From Gracilibacillus halotolerans (GTDB lineage Bacteria > Bacillota > Bacilli > Bacillales > Amphibacillaceae): 64,000 bases of DNA. Both the position numbers and the translations under genes were made by a program. Below the pieces are notes generated by a model. That model did no database searches and was not told the DNA's origin. It saw only the letters and a program-made list of their open reading frames with translations. Shown in pieces: positions 43,689-52,267 of the stretch (position 1 is the stretch's first letter; each line of letters starts with the position of its first letter). The stretch spans positions 23,858-87,857 of the forward strand of contig NZ_JACHON010000011.1 of NCBI RefSeq assembly GCF_014206945.1, written 5' to 3'.

Positions 43689-45002
43689 ATGAAAAAGAGA
43701 TTTTTATTTGTAGCGGTATTGTTGTTAAGTTGTTTAGGCCTGATTGCGTGCTCCTCTGATGAAAGTAACTCGACAAAAGAAAAGAGTGGGGAATCTAATC
43801 AGGATGGAGATTCAGCTGAAGAAGTATCAATCGAAGTATTCCAATTTAAAGTAGAGTTTAAAGATCAGTTTGAAGAATTAGCTGCCTTGTATGAAGAAGA
43901 AAATGAACATGTAACAATTAATATTGAAACTGTTGGAGGGGGCAGTGACTATGCTTCGGTATTAAAAGCTAAAATATCTTCTGGAGAAGAACCTACTATT
44001 TTTAACATTGGAGGACCATCTGATGTAGAGCAATATGAGGATTTGCTTGCTGATGTAAGTGACACAGATGCTGCTAATGCAGCATTAGATAGTACACTTA
44101 CTGGTGTCTCACAAGATGGTGCTGTCTTAGGATTACCTTACAATCAAGAAGGGTATGGGATGATTTATAACAAAAAAGTTTTTGAAGAAGCTGGTGTCGA
44201 TCCTTCTACGATTCAAAGCTTAGAGGATTTAGAAGCGGCGGCAAAAACAATAGATAGTAAGAAAGATGAACTAGGTTTACAAGCAGTGATCGCTTTTCCA
44301 GTCAAGGAAACATGGGTTACTGGTCAGCATTTAGCAAACGTATTTCTCACCCCAGAATTTGATGGCGATGTTATGAAAGCCTATCAATCTAACTCCGTAG
44401 CATTTCAACATGGTGAACAAATGAAAGCATTTATTGACTTCCAAAATAAATATTCTGTTCAACCAACATTAAGCCTCGATTATTCACAACAAGTAGAAGA
44501 ACTATTTTCCACAGGTCAAGTAGCAATGATACAACAAGGAAATTGGGTATATAGCACAATTGAATCAATGGATCCAGAGGTTGCAGAAAATGATATTGGT
44601 ATTTTACCTATTCCGTTAGATGGTGAGATGAAGATGCCTGTAGGTGTACCTAACTATTGGGCAGTTAATAAAAATAAAGATGAAGCAGAAATAAAAGCGG
44701 CGAAAGACTTCCTAGATTGGATTTATACGTCGGAAACTGGAAAGCAATTTGTGTTGGAAGAGTTTAAGTTTATTCCAGCTTATGAAGGATATGATGAAAG
44801 TAAAATTGCTGATCCACTATCTCAAGAGATTTATGCATATGCAACGGATGGAAAAACTAGTGGATGGACATTTAATGGTTATCCAGTAGCATGGGCACAA
44901 GATATTCTTGGGGCGAACATTCAAAAATATGTTAGCGATGCAGCGACATGGGATGAAATAGTCGAAGAAAGTATTGCAGAGTGGGAGAAATCTCGACAAT
45001 AG
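43689..45002 (+). CDS. Sugar ABC transporter substrate-binding lipoprotein
   Basis: 437-residue family 1 extracellular solute-binding protein. A lipoprotein signal has the lipobox LIAC with Cys at 21, followed by a Ser/Asp/Glu-rich tether. The mature part has the typical fold with the motif GLPYNQEGYGMIYNKKVFEEAG near residue 150 and W-rich ligand contacts near the C-terminus (SGWTFNGYPVAWAQ). The family binds oligosaccharides; the ligand is not evident. It is the first gene of a three-gene operon with two permeases and no ATPase. Confidence 0.93.
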   Translation: MKKRFLFVAVLLLSCLGLIACSSDESNSTKEKSGESNQDGDSAEEVSIEVFQFKVEFKDQFEELAALYEEENEHVTINIETVGGGSDYASVLKAKISSGEEPTIFNIGGPSDVEQYEDLLADVSDTDAANAALDSTLTGVSQDGAVLGLPYNQEGYGMIYNKKVFEEAGVDPSTIQSLEDLEAAAKTIDSKKDELGLQAVIAFPVKETWVTGQHLANVFLTPEFDGDVMKAYQSNSVAFQHGEQMKAFIDFQNKYSVQPTLSLDYSQQVEELFSTGQVAMIQQGNWVYSTIESMDPEVAENDIGILPIPLDGEMKMPVGVPNYWAVNKNKDEAEIKAAKDFLDWIYTSETGKQFVLEEFKFIPAYEGYDESKIADPLSQEIYAYATDGKTSGWTFNGYPVAWAQDILGANIQKYVSDAATWDEIVEESIAEWEKSRQ

Positions 45003-45067
45003 CGAAATGGAATAAAATAATAAATACTTCATTCGTCGTTAATCAGCTTACATGAAGGAGTGTTCGT

Positions 45068-45928
45068 ATGAGAAATAGGGATCTTTCTTTTTGGTTATTT
45101 CTAGCGCCAGTTATTCTGGCGCTGGTTCTTGTTGTTTTTGTACCGTTACTATATGGAACGATCTACTCGTTTACCGATTGGGATGGGATAAAGACGTCTC
45201 AATTCGTTGGACTCGATCATTATATTACGTTATTTCAGGATAGTGAATTTTTGAATGCACTTCAGTTTACTACTTTATTTTCTATTGCATCTATCTTACT
45301 TATCAATGCTTTTGGTTTAAGTCTAGCGTTGATTGTTACATCAAAATTAAAATCAAGAAATGTATTAAGAACGATTTTCTTTATGCCGAATCTTATAGGT
45401 GGGTTAATATTAGGTTTTATTTGGCAGTTTATCTTTATTAAAGTATTTTCAAGCATCGGGACATTGTTCGGTATACCTTTTTTAAATGGATGGTTGTCGA
45501 CTACTGAAACAGGCTTCTGGGGATTGGTTATATTAATGACATGGCAACTATCCGGATATGTAATGGTTATATATATTGCTTATTTACAAGGAATACCGAA
45601 TGAATTAATTGAAGCAGCAGAAATAGATGGCGCTAGTCCATTTCAAAAATTTTGGAGAGTAAAGTTTCCGCTGATTGCTCCTGCGTTTACTGTTAGTTTA
45701 TTTTTAACATTATCCAATAGTTTTAAACTGTATGACCAAAATTTAGCCTTAACCGATGGTGGTCCATATAATTCAACGCAAATGCTTGCGATGGATATTG
45801 TTAAAACAGCATTTACAGACAATAATATGGCTTACGCCCAGGCAAAGGCAGTCATCTTTTTTATCATTGTAGCGATCTTTTCTTTGTCACAGGTTTATTT
45901 TAATAAGAAAAGAGAGGTGGATTTATAA
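45068..45928 (+). CDS. Sugar ABC transporter permease (MalF-like)
   Basis: 286-residue membrane subunit with six helices. The EAA loop EAAEIDGASPFQKFWRVKFP contacts the ATPase. It resembles MsmF/UgpA-type carbohydrate permeases. GAAGGAGTG precedes the ATG. Its stop overlaps the start of the next permease by one base, showing translational coupling. Confidence 0.94.
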   Translation: MRNRDLSFWLFLAPVILALVLVVFVPLLYGTIYSFTDWDGIKTSQFVGLDHYITLFQDSEFLNALQFTTLFSIASILLINAFGLSLALIVTSKLKSRNVLRTIFFMPNLIGGLILGFIWQFIFIKVFSSIGTLFGIPFLNGWLSTTETGFWGLVILMTWQLSGYVMVIYIAYLQGIPNELIEAAEIDGASPFQKFWRVKFPLIAPAFTVSLFLTLSNSFKLYDQNLALTDGGPYNSTQMLAMDIVKTAFTDNNMAYAQAKAVIFFIIVAIFSLSQVYFNKKREVDL

Positions 45929-46746
45929 TGGTAAAAAGGCGAAAAAACGTACTGCTAGGAATAATTGCAGGGACTCTTGCTCTCACGTGGTTATTGCCAT
46001 TCTATTTAATGATTGTGAATTCATTTAAGACAAAGCGTAATATTTTTACGGATACGTTAGGGTTGCCCGAAGAATTCACGTTTGAGAATTTTACAGAAGC
46101 ATTCCAAGAGTTACAGTTTATCCGCACATTTTTAAATTCTTTATTCATTACTACCTTTAGTATCGCAGTCATTATCATTTTTTCATCTATGGCTGCCTAT
46201 GCGTTGAATCGAAATAAAGGAAAGCTTAGTAATTTTATTTTTATGCTTTTCGTCGCCGCGATGTTGATCCCGTTTCAATCTGTTATGATTCCGTTAGTAA
46301 TGATTTTTGGAAAAGTGGACATGTTAAATCCAATTGGCCTTATCTTTATGTATTTAGGATTCGGATCTAGTCTTGCGATCTTTTTATATCACGGAGCATT
46401 AAAAGGAGTCCCACAAGCGTTGGATGAGGCAGCTACAATTGATGGTTGTAATAAGTTTCAAACATTCTGGTATATCATTTTCCCGCAATTAAAACCAATT
46501 TCCGTAACAGTAGGAATTTTAAATGTGATATGGATTTGGAATGATTACTTGTTACCGTCTCTAGTGATTGGTGGAGGAAATACGGAAACCATACCACTTC
46601 GATTATTCTTATTCTTTGGCCAATATACTACTCAGTGGCATTTGGCGTTAGCAGGTCTAACCATATCGATATTGCCAGTTATTATCGGTTACTTCTTTGC
46701 ACAGCGTCAAATTATCGCTGGAGTTTCTGAAGGGGCTGTAAAATAG
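45928..46746 (+). CDS. Sugar ABC transporter permease (MalG-like)
   Basis: 272-residue second membrane subunit, six helices, EAA loop EAATIDGCNKFQTFWYIIFP. Of the MsmG/UgpE type. GAGAGGTGG precedes the ATG. No ATPase or glycosidase gene follows. The complex probably uses a shared ATPase of the MsmX type encoded elsewhere, as is known for several Bacillus oligosaccharide importers; this is inferred. Confidence 0.94.
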   Translation: MVKRRKNVLLGIIAGTLALTWLLPFYLMIVNSFKTKRNIFTDTLGLPEEFTFENFTEAFQELQFIRTFLNSLFITTFSIAVIIIFSSMAAYALNRNKGKLSNFIFMLFVAAMLIPFQSVMIPLVMIFGKVDMLNPIGLIFMYLGFGSSLAIFLYHGALKGVPQALDEAATIDGCNKFQTFWYIIFPQLKPISVTVGILNVIWIWNDYLLPSLVIGGGNTETIPLRLFLFFGQYTTQWHLALAGLTISILPVIIGYFFAQRQIIAGVSEGAVK

Positions 46747-46783
46747 TCCTAAGAGGGGCCAATGTATAGTTTTGAAAATAGAC

Positions 46784-46832
46784 GGGCATGGTAGTATAAA
46801 GAGCCACTATCACCATGCTCGATTTCTTTTCG
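46784..46832 (+). terminator. Terminator of the sugar ABC operon
   Basis: GGGCATGGTAGTAT pairs with ATATCACCATGCTC-like sequence (46784-46820, imperfect), followed by GATTTCTTTT. Confidence 0.65.
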
Positions 46833-46903
46833 TAAAAATTTTAACAATATAATTGACTTCTATTTTTAGATATGTTAAATTATATCTTGTCGCACTTGAA
46901 TGT

Positions 46904-46996
46904 GGAGGTATACCCAAGTCTGGCTGAAGGGATCGGTCTTGAAAACCGACAGGCGGGTCAAACCGCGCGGGGGTTCGAATCCCTCTACCTCCTCCA
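46904..46996 (+). tRNA. tRNA-Ser (anticodon TGA)
   Basis: 93-nt tRNA. Acceptor arms are GGAGGTA and TACCTCC, the CCA end is encoded, the anticodon loop is CTTGAAA, the T arm is GGGGGTTCGAATCCC, and the long variable arm is typical of serine tRNAs. The position after serS is the one found in Bacillus subtilis, although here a transporter operon intervenes. Confidence 0.97.
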
Positions 46997-47026
46997 TTTA
47001 ATTGAACACAAAATTGGAGATTACAA

Positions 47027-47062
47027 AACCATTATGGATTACCACCATAGTGGTTTTTTCTA
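47027..47062 (+). terminator. tRNA-Ser terminator
   Basis: AACCATTATGG and CCATAGTGGTT form an 11-bp stem with one mismatch, followed by TTTTTC. Confidence 0.88.
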
Positions 47063-47109
47063 TTATACACGGGTGACATGCCTAAGAAGGAAAGGGAGGG
47101 AATCTCCCT

Positions 47110-47138
47110 TTACATCCGTTCTTTTATTCTCGTATAAT
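47110..47138 (+). promoter_or_regulatory. Candidate proC promoter
   Basis: TTACAT at 47110 and a perfect TATAAT at 47133 separated by 17 bp, 36 bp before the proC start. Confidence 0.6.
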
Positions 47139-47173
47139 GAAAAAAAGTAGAATACACAAAGGATGTTAAATGA

Positions 47174-47998
47174 ATGAAAAATACAGTTGTATCGTTTATC
47201 GGTGCTGGATCCATGGCAGAAGCTATTATTGCTGGAATGACAGCAAAGGAAATTGTACCAACCAATCATATTATTGCTACAAATTACTCTAATAAAGAAC
47301 GATTGCAACGATTAGAAGAAGAATATCAAATCCAAACGACACAAAATAGATTAGAAGCGGTAGAGAAAAGTAATGTCGTTATCCTTGCTATGAAGCCAAA
47401 AGATATCCAAACCTCTTTAAATGAATTGGACGAGGTTTTGACAGAAAATCATATTGTTGTGTCTTTGTTAGCTGGAATTTCTTCAACGTACATTGAAAGC
47501 TTACTTCATTGTAAAGCTCCAGTGATTCGAGTGATGCCAAATACATCGGCAACAATTGGTCGATCCGCAACTACAATTGCAAAAGGTACTCATGTGGAAC
47601 AAGAGCACATCGATTTAGTCGACGAGCTAATGAAATCAATCGGAACGACTGCTGTTATTGTTGAAGAGGAAATGGATGACTATACTGCTTTGGCAGGAAG
47701 TGCACCTGCTTTTTACTACTTTATGGTAGAAGCAATGGAACAATTTGCAACGGAAAAAGGGTTATCATTGGAAACGGCAAAACCTTTAATGATAGAGACG
47801 ATTCGAGGGGTTGGTGAAATGCTAGCCTCAACAAAGGAAAAACCAGAAATATTGAGGAAAAAAATTACGAGTCCAGGTGGAACAACAGAAGCTGGAATTC
47901 AATCATTAAGTGAATTGCAATTTAAGGAAGCTGTTATTAAGAGTTTAAACGCAACTGCGAACCGCTCACAGCAAATGCGAGCAGAATTAGAAAAGTAA
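47174..47998 (+). CDS. proC: Pyrroline-5-carboxylate reductase
   Basis: Last enzyme of proline synthesis, reducing pyrroline-5-carboxylate with NAD(P)H. It has 274 residues. The Rossmann motif FIGAGSMAEAIIAG is at the N-terminus, AMKPKD near 75, and the C-terminal helical dimerisation domain has LAGSAPAFYYFMVEAM and the signature TSPGGTTEAGIQSL. AAAGGATG precedes the ATG. In a likely halotolerant organism it could feed proline made as compatible solute, but that is inference. Confidence 0.95.
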   Translation: MKNTVVSFIGAGSMAEAIIAGMTAKEIVPTNHIIATNYSNKERLQRLEEEYQIQTTQNRLEAVEKSNVVILAMKPKDIQTSLNELDEVLTENHIVVSLLAGISSTYIESLLHCKAPVIRVMPNTSATIGRSATTIAKGTHVEQEHIDLVDELMKSIGTTAVIVEEEMDDYTALAGSAPAFYYFMVEAMEQFATEKGLSLETAKPLMIETIRGVGEMLASTKEKPEILRKKITSPGGTTEAGIQSLSELQFKEAVIKSLNATANRSQQMRAELEK

Positions 47999-48012
47999 GA
48001 TAAAAAAATGAA

Positions 48013-48040
48013 GGCTAACGTGAAACAACATACGTTAGCC
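48013..48040. terminator. Hairpin between proC and tRNA-Arg
   Basis: GGCTAACGT and ACGTTAGCC form a perfect 9-bp stem. The T-run (TTCATTTTTTT) is on the minus-strand side, so it would best stop transcription coming from the minus-strand ger operon. It could also end proC weakly. Confidence 0.6.
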
Positions 48041-48049
48041 ACACATGAT

Positions 48050-48122
48050 GGCCCTATAGCTCAGGGGATAGAGCGTTCGTTTCCTAAACGATGCGTCGCA
48101 GGTTCGAATCCTGCTAGGGCCG
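48050..48122 (+). tRNA. tRNA-Arg (anticodon CCT)
   Basis: 73-nt tRNA with acceptor arms GGCCCTA and TAGGGCC, D arm AGCTCAGGGGATAGAGC, anticodon loop TTCCTAA (CCT, reading AGG) and T arm GCAGGTTCGAATCCTGC. The 3' CCA is not encoded. The first anticodon-stem pair is a T-T mismatch. Confidence 0.9.
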
Positions 48123-48133
48123 TATATATCATA

Positions 48134-48298
48134 TTAAAATTTCATTATCCAGAGGGTCATAAAGACGAGAATCGCTGGAATAAAGCTAAAGATACCGATA
48201 GCCCCCAATTTATTACCCTCTTTCATCGAAATTATCCCAAATACAGCTGTTCGATAAAGCACAAATATACAGACTAAACTTAGTAAAAGAAAATACAT
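48134..48298 (-). CDS. Small two-helix membrane protein, candidate germinant-receptor D subunit
   Basis: A 54-residue frame that starts with the ATG directly after the stop codon of the ger C gene (TAGATG), so it is likely translationally coupled. It reads MYFLLLSLVCIFVLYRTAVF, then a short charged turn (MKEGNKLG), then a second hydrophobic segment ending LWIMKF. Two membrane helices and the fourth position in a ger operon fit the small D subunits known from some Bacillus germinant-receptor operons. Identity is by size, topology and position, not by recognised sequence. Confidence 0.65.
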   Translation of the reverse strand: MYFLLLSLVCIFVLYRTAVFGIISMKEGNKLGAIGIFSFIPAILVFMTLWIMKF

Positions 48299-49540
48299 CT
48301 AATCCCTCACGTTCCTTAAATCGAAGTCTTTAATTGTCTTCCCAAATTCTAAAGCTTGAACATGAAAATGAACATCAATCTCGGCGTTTGGATAAATTTT
48401 CTTGTGCCAATCCGCTTTTTCGTATTCCGGAATATCCTTAAATGCGCTACGCACATATAAAGACCAATAAAACGGATCTGATTCATATTCTGTTTGTGAT
48501 TTTTTAATCAGTTCGTCTGTTTTTTCCGTTAATGTATCAATCACAGCTTGTTGGAGTTTCTCTGCTTTCTCTGTATCACTTGGATAAGGAATTAGGCTCG
48601 GAATCGCTACAACTTCTAAAACAAAGTAAACATCTACATTAATTTTTGTTGGTTTATCAGGATGATAGTCGACAGAAATTTTTGGCTTTTTCTTTTGTCT
48701 GTATTGATAAGAAATAAGAAAATTAGGATCTAACGGATCCTTAATAGTAGCCATAATATTTTCCATGTCTACAGTTGGATCGAGCATATAGGTTATTCGT
48801 GTTTCTTCACCTGTTAGTGTATCAATCATTTTCCCCTCTTTAAATACAGCGGAACCCATAAATTGAGTAGATGTTCCCCCTTGTTGAGGTACTTCACCTG
48901 CGATATAGTCATCTTCAACGCCATCGTGATTCTTTTTCACTTCCTCTAAAATAGTGGTTGTATAAATACCTAAAAATAAATCGGCATCCCCTTCCGTTAT
49001 TTGAAAAAAACGATGGAGTGTTGCATCAGGTACAAAGCCAATCTCTTGTCCACTTTGTAAAAGGAATTGATAGAATTTATGAGGGCGCTTTTCGATTAAA
49101 GGTTCAAAATTATTAACAAATTCGGATGCTCTCTCTTTACTTACAATTAGCTGAATCGTTCGTCTTAATTGTGGAGATCTAGTTGCTACTTGAATGACAC
49201 GCATAAAGTCATCGGAACGTGCGAGTTCTTCTGATGCTACAATGGCTTTCGTATGATCTAATGTCATCCTTTTCGCAACAAAAGCATTTGCGGTATTTGT
49301 AGCGCTTAGTATATCTCCACCTTCTACAGATACTATCTCTGTAGCTGGTTCACTGGATCCTCCATTTGCAGATGTCCCCACTTCTGGGTTAGCAATTTGA
49401 AAGGTGTATTCGTAAATGCCTTCTCTATCGGTTTTATCGACACCAATAATAATGACATAGGCCTGTTGCTCCAATTCTATTCGATCGTAACATCCGGTAA
49501 GAAATAGGATAAAAATCATAAGTAACCAATATTTCTTCAT
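48299..49540 (-). CDS. Spore germination receptor C subunit (Ger(x)C lipoprotein)
   Basis: 413-residue lipoprotein of the GerAC/GerKC family. The signal ends in FLTGCYDRIELEQ with the lipidated Cys at 17. Typical features are ANAFVAKRMTLDHTKAIV, the REIVSVEGG-like segment and a C-terminal domain with IDVHFHVQALEFG. The ATG at 49540 overlaps the B-gene stop (ATGA). A longer frame to 49615 lies within the B gene and is not used. Third gene of the receptor operon. Confidence 0.93.
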   Translation of the reverse strand: MKKYWLLMIFILFLTGCYDRIELEQQAYVIIIGVDKTDREGIYEYTFQIANPEVGTSANGGSSEPATEIVSVEGGDILSATNTANAFVAKRMTLDHTKAIVASEELARSDDFMRVIQVATRSPQLRRTIQLIVSKERASEFVNNFEPLIEKRPHKFYQFLLQSGQEIGFVPDATLHRFFQITEGDADLFLGIYTTTILEEVKKNHDGVEDDYIAGEVPQQGGTSTQFMGSAVFKEGKMIDTLTGEETRITYMLDPTVDMENIMATIKDPLDPNFLISYQYRQKKKPKISVDYHPDKPTKINVDVYFVLEVVAIPSLIPYPSDTEKAEKLQQAVIDTLTEKTDELIKKSQTEYESDPFYWSLYVRSAFKDIPEYEKADWHKKIYPNAEIDVHFHVQALEFGKTIKDFDLRNVRD

Positions 49541-50634
49541 GCTTTTAATTCTCCTTTTTTCCAAGCAATCAGCCATAAGACAATAGGAAAAGCGATAAAA
49601 AAGAGAGATAACCACGCCAGCAGCCTCTCGTGATATACAAGCTCTGTTAAGCCTGAGTTGAATGGTAATATTCCGCCAAGAATAGTGAGGAGACTAATCG
49701 GCAGTAATATAGGTTCAAAGCTTTTTAGGTTGAAAATAGTACCGAAGATCCATGCAGTGAAATAAATAAGGATAATAAACTTTAGAAAAGCAGCAAATAA
49801 CCAAAATATCATAAAGACGGTTTCTATATTCGTAAAGAAATTACCAAAACTAATAAATTGAGTGATATCATGAAAAGGAAAGGCTGCTTTTTGAATAGAA
49901 TTGTAATCAAATACCGTGATGTAAACAAAATAGAAGACTACTATTTCTATCAGGCCAACAAAGGCTGCTAGTAATAATCCTTTGCGAAACATCCGACTTT
50001 CCTTTGTAGCGTTATAGGCAATAAGTAAAACAAATAACTCTCCAAAGATAGCCGCTTTTGAATAACCTTGTGTGAGTACCTGCTCTAATCCAGAACCAAA
50101 AATGGGGAAGGCTCTTTGGATGATGACTTCTCCCGAGATAAGAACGATGACTAATATAGCTGTAAATTGAATAATCGGAAAGCTAATCCAAGCTGTAAAC
50201 CCGATGACTTCAATTCCTTTTTTAGCACCAAAGAAAACAACACCAATAAATAAGAAAAACATGATTTCCATCGGACTGTTATGAAAGTACAATACTTTAA
50301 TTTGATCAATATAATTTCGAGATTCAAACATTAACGCAGACATACAAAACAAAAAGATAACCAAACCTAGCAATTTCCCTATCCATTTCCCTGTAACAGC
50401 TTCAAATAATTCCACTAGATTTTTATCATTATACTTTTTCAGTAGATAAATCATTAGTAAAAAGCTTGGCAAAATGAGCAAAAACGAAATGATAGGAACC
50501 ATCCATGTCGCGTTTTGCGTCTTTTGAGCAATTAAAGTAGGGGTGGAATCTGTTGCTTTTAGGCTGACAAAAATCAGAGCTATAGCAAATATTTCACGAG
50601 TTTTCAGAAATCCATTGTTTTGCAACAGAATCAC
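49537..50634 (-). CDS. Spore germination receptor B subunit (GerAB/ArcD/ProY family)
   Basis: 365-residue integral membrane protein with ten predicted helices, related to amino-acid permeases (APC superfamily). In the family this subunit binds the germinant. It begins with MILLQNNGFLKTREIFAIAL. The start overlaps the end of the A gene by 4 bp. The germinant cannot be predicted from the sequence alone. Confidence 0.93.
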   Translation of the reverse strand: MILLQNNGFLKTREIFAIALIFVSLKATDSTPTLIAQKTQNATWMVPIISFLLILPSFLLMIYLLKKYNDKNLVELFEAVTGKWIGKLLGLVIFLFCMSALMFESRNYIDQIKVLYFHNSPMEIMFFLFIGVVFFGAKKGIEVIGFTAWISFPIIQFTAILVIVLISGEVIIQRAFPIFGSGLEQVLTQGYSKAAIFGELFVLLIAYNATKESRMFRKGLLLAAFVGLIEIVVFYFVYITVFDYNSIQKAAFPFHDITQFISFGNFFTNIETVFMIFWLFAAFLKFIILIYFTAWIFGTIFNLKSFEPILLPISLLTILGGILPFNSGLTELVYHERLLAWLSLFFIAFPIVLWLIAWKKGELKA

Positions 50635-52118
50635 CCTTTCTTTTGTATGTCTTTAGGCTTTATATAATCTGGTCGATATTTTTCCTTTTGTATTGTACTT
50701 CGAAATATCGTGTCGTTGGAAGAAATGAAATGTGGTGACATCGGCGAAAAAAATGGAACACCAAAAGACCTAACCGATGCGGTGTACATAAAGAATAAGA
50801 GAAAAGCTCCTGTTAGTCCTAACATTCCAAAGAATCCACCAGCAATAATAAAAATGAAGCGCATGAGACGTACGGTAAAATTAATATTGACTTCCGATAA
50901 AGCAAACGAAGAAAGTCCGGACAAAGCAACTACGATTACAATAATAGGACTAATAATATTGGCTTCAACGGCAGCTTGTCCTAATATTAATGCTCCGACT
51001 ATACCAATTGTCGGTCCTAAGGGATTTGGAATCCGCAATCCAGCCTCACGAATAATCTCAAAAGCTAATTCCATTAATAAAATTTCGATGATTAAAGGAA
51101 AAGGAACACGTTCTCTAGAAGCGGTAATCGCTAATAACAAATCTGGCGGTATCATTTCACTATGAAAATTGGTAATTGCCACAAAGGTTGCGGATACAAG
51201 TGATGTTAAGAAAAAACAACATAACCGAATGATTCTACTGGCATTTCCATATAAGAATCGTAAATACCGATCCTCTGGAGAATGAAAAAAGGACCAAAAG
51301 GTAACAGGCACAATTAAGCAGGCTGAAGAACTATCCATTAAAAGGACAATAAAGCCATCCTCTAAATAAGATGCCGCTCTATCAGGTTTTTCTGTGTAAA
51401 GCATCGTAGGAATTAAGGAATAAGGTCGTTCTTCTAAATATTGCTCTAAAACTTCTAGATTTCGTACTGTATCCGCATTTATATCATTTATTCTTTCCTT
51501 TATATTGTTTAAGATGTCATCGTTTACGAGGTCTTTGACATATAGAATGTTTACTTCGCTAACAGATTTTTCTCCAATTTGAATACCTTCATTGATTAAA
51601 TGCTTACTATGTAATTGCTTGCGGATGAGCGAAAGATTTACGTTTAAGGACTCGGTAAACGCGTCTTGTGGCCCTTTGATAACTGATTCATTTTCTGATT
51701 TAGCTACATTACGATGCTCAAATTTAGCAACATCCATGGCATAAGCAATTCCTTCCCCATCAACAAATAACATTGCTTTACCACTGTTAATATTTTGAAT
51801 GACGGTTTTAAATTCTGTTGTCTCTTCCACATTTTCGATCGTTACAATATTCTTGATAGAGTCGCCTTTGTTTTCAAATAATGGTTTAATAATATGCTCG
51901 TTAATCATCGCTCCATCGACAATCGAACCATAGTAAAATAAGCAACCTTTTTTCTGGTCTTGCTGAATCGTTAAAGTGCGCATAGAAAAATCTTTATTAA
52001 TGTCATACGAAAATAATTGTTTCATTTTATCTATGTTTTCAGTGAGAGTAGGATGGATAGGTAACTTTTGATCTTCCTTTTCTTTTTTTGTGGGCTTTTT
52101 ATTTTGAAAAAAACGCAT
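50631..52118 (-). CDS. Spore germination receptor A subunit (GerA family)
   Basis: 495 residues. A large cytoplasmic N-terminal domain (about 1-285) contains the family features DGAMINEHIIKPLF and the ERPYSLIPTMLYTEKPDRAA segment. The C-terminal membrane part has PVTFWSFFHSPEDRYLR, RVPFPLIIEILLMELAFEII and EAGLRIPNPLGPTIGIVGAL. The extreme N-terminus is Lys/Glu-rich. It is the first gene of the operon and is preceded by a sigma-G-like promoter. Confidence 0.95.
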   Translation of the reverse strand: MRFFQNKKPTKKEKEDQKLPIHPTLTENIDKMKQLFSYDINKDFSMRTLTIQQDQKKGCLFYYGSIVDGAMINEHIIKPLFENKGDSIKNIVTIENVEETTEFKTVIQNINSGKAMLFVDGEGIAYAMDVAKFEHRNVAKSENESVIKGPQDAFTESLNVNLSLIRKQLHSKHLINEGIQIGEKSVSEVNILYVKDLVNDDILNNIKERINDINADTVRNLEVLEQYLEERPYSLIPTMLYTEKPDRAASYLEDGFIVLLMDSSSACLIVPVTFWSFFHSPEDRYLRFLYGNASRIIRLCCFFLTSLVSATFVAITNFHSEMIPPDLLLAITASRERVPFPLIIEILLMELAFEIIREAGLRIPNPLGPTIGIVGALILGQAAVEANIISPIIVIVVALSGLSSFALSEVNINFTVRLMRFIFIIAGGFFGMLGLTGAFLLFFMYTASVRSFGVPFFSPMSPHFISSNDTIFRSTIQKEKYRPDYIKPKDIQKKG

Positions 52119-52182
52119 GAAGGGACCCCATTTCTAACCAGTCTGCTTTTTTACTCCTCCCTATGTTGTGTAAAGCTAATGT

Positions 52183-52212
52183 TTTTATGTAATGAGAAAG
52201 CGTAAATTATGC
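52183..52212 (-). promoter_or_regulatory. Candidate forespore sigma-G promoter of the ger operon
   Basis: On the minus strand GCATA (52212-52208) and CATAAAA (52189-52183) are separated by 18 bp. This matches the sigma-G pattern gHATA N18 CATWHTA except for one -10 base. Germinant receptors are made in the forespore under sigma-G, so position and type agree. Confidence 0.5.
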
Positions 52213-52220
52213 CATGGAAA

Positions 52221-52250
52221 TAAAAAATCCGAGCGATCGAACGCTCGGAT
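52221..52250 (-). terminator. yaaH terminator
   Basis: On the minus strand ATCCGAGCG and CGCTCGGAT form a perfect 9-bp stem followed by TTTTT, 18 bp after the yaaH stop. It insulates yaaH from the ger operon. Confidence 0.93.
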
Positions 52251-52267
52251 AAGGAATGTAAAGTTTT

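Noticed and set aside
46872..47150. 92-codon plus-strand open frame
   Set aside because: Covers the tRNA-Ser gene and its terminator; not coding.
48008..48277. 89-codon plus-strand open frame
   Set aside because: Covers tRNA-Arg and the antisense of the small ger gene; not coding.
50710..51165. 151-codon plus-strand open frame
   Set aside because: Antisense to the membrane part of the ger A subunit. No ribosome binding site of note and no recognisable protein pattern.
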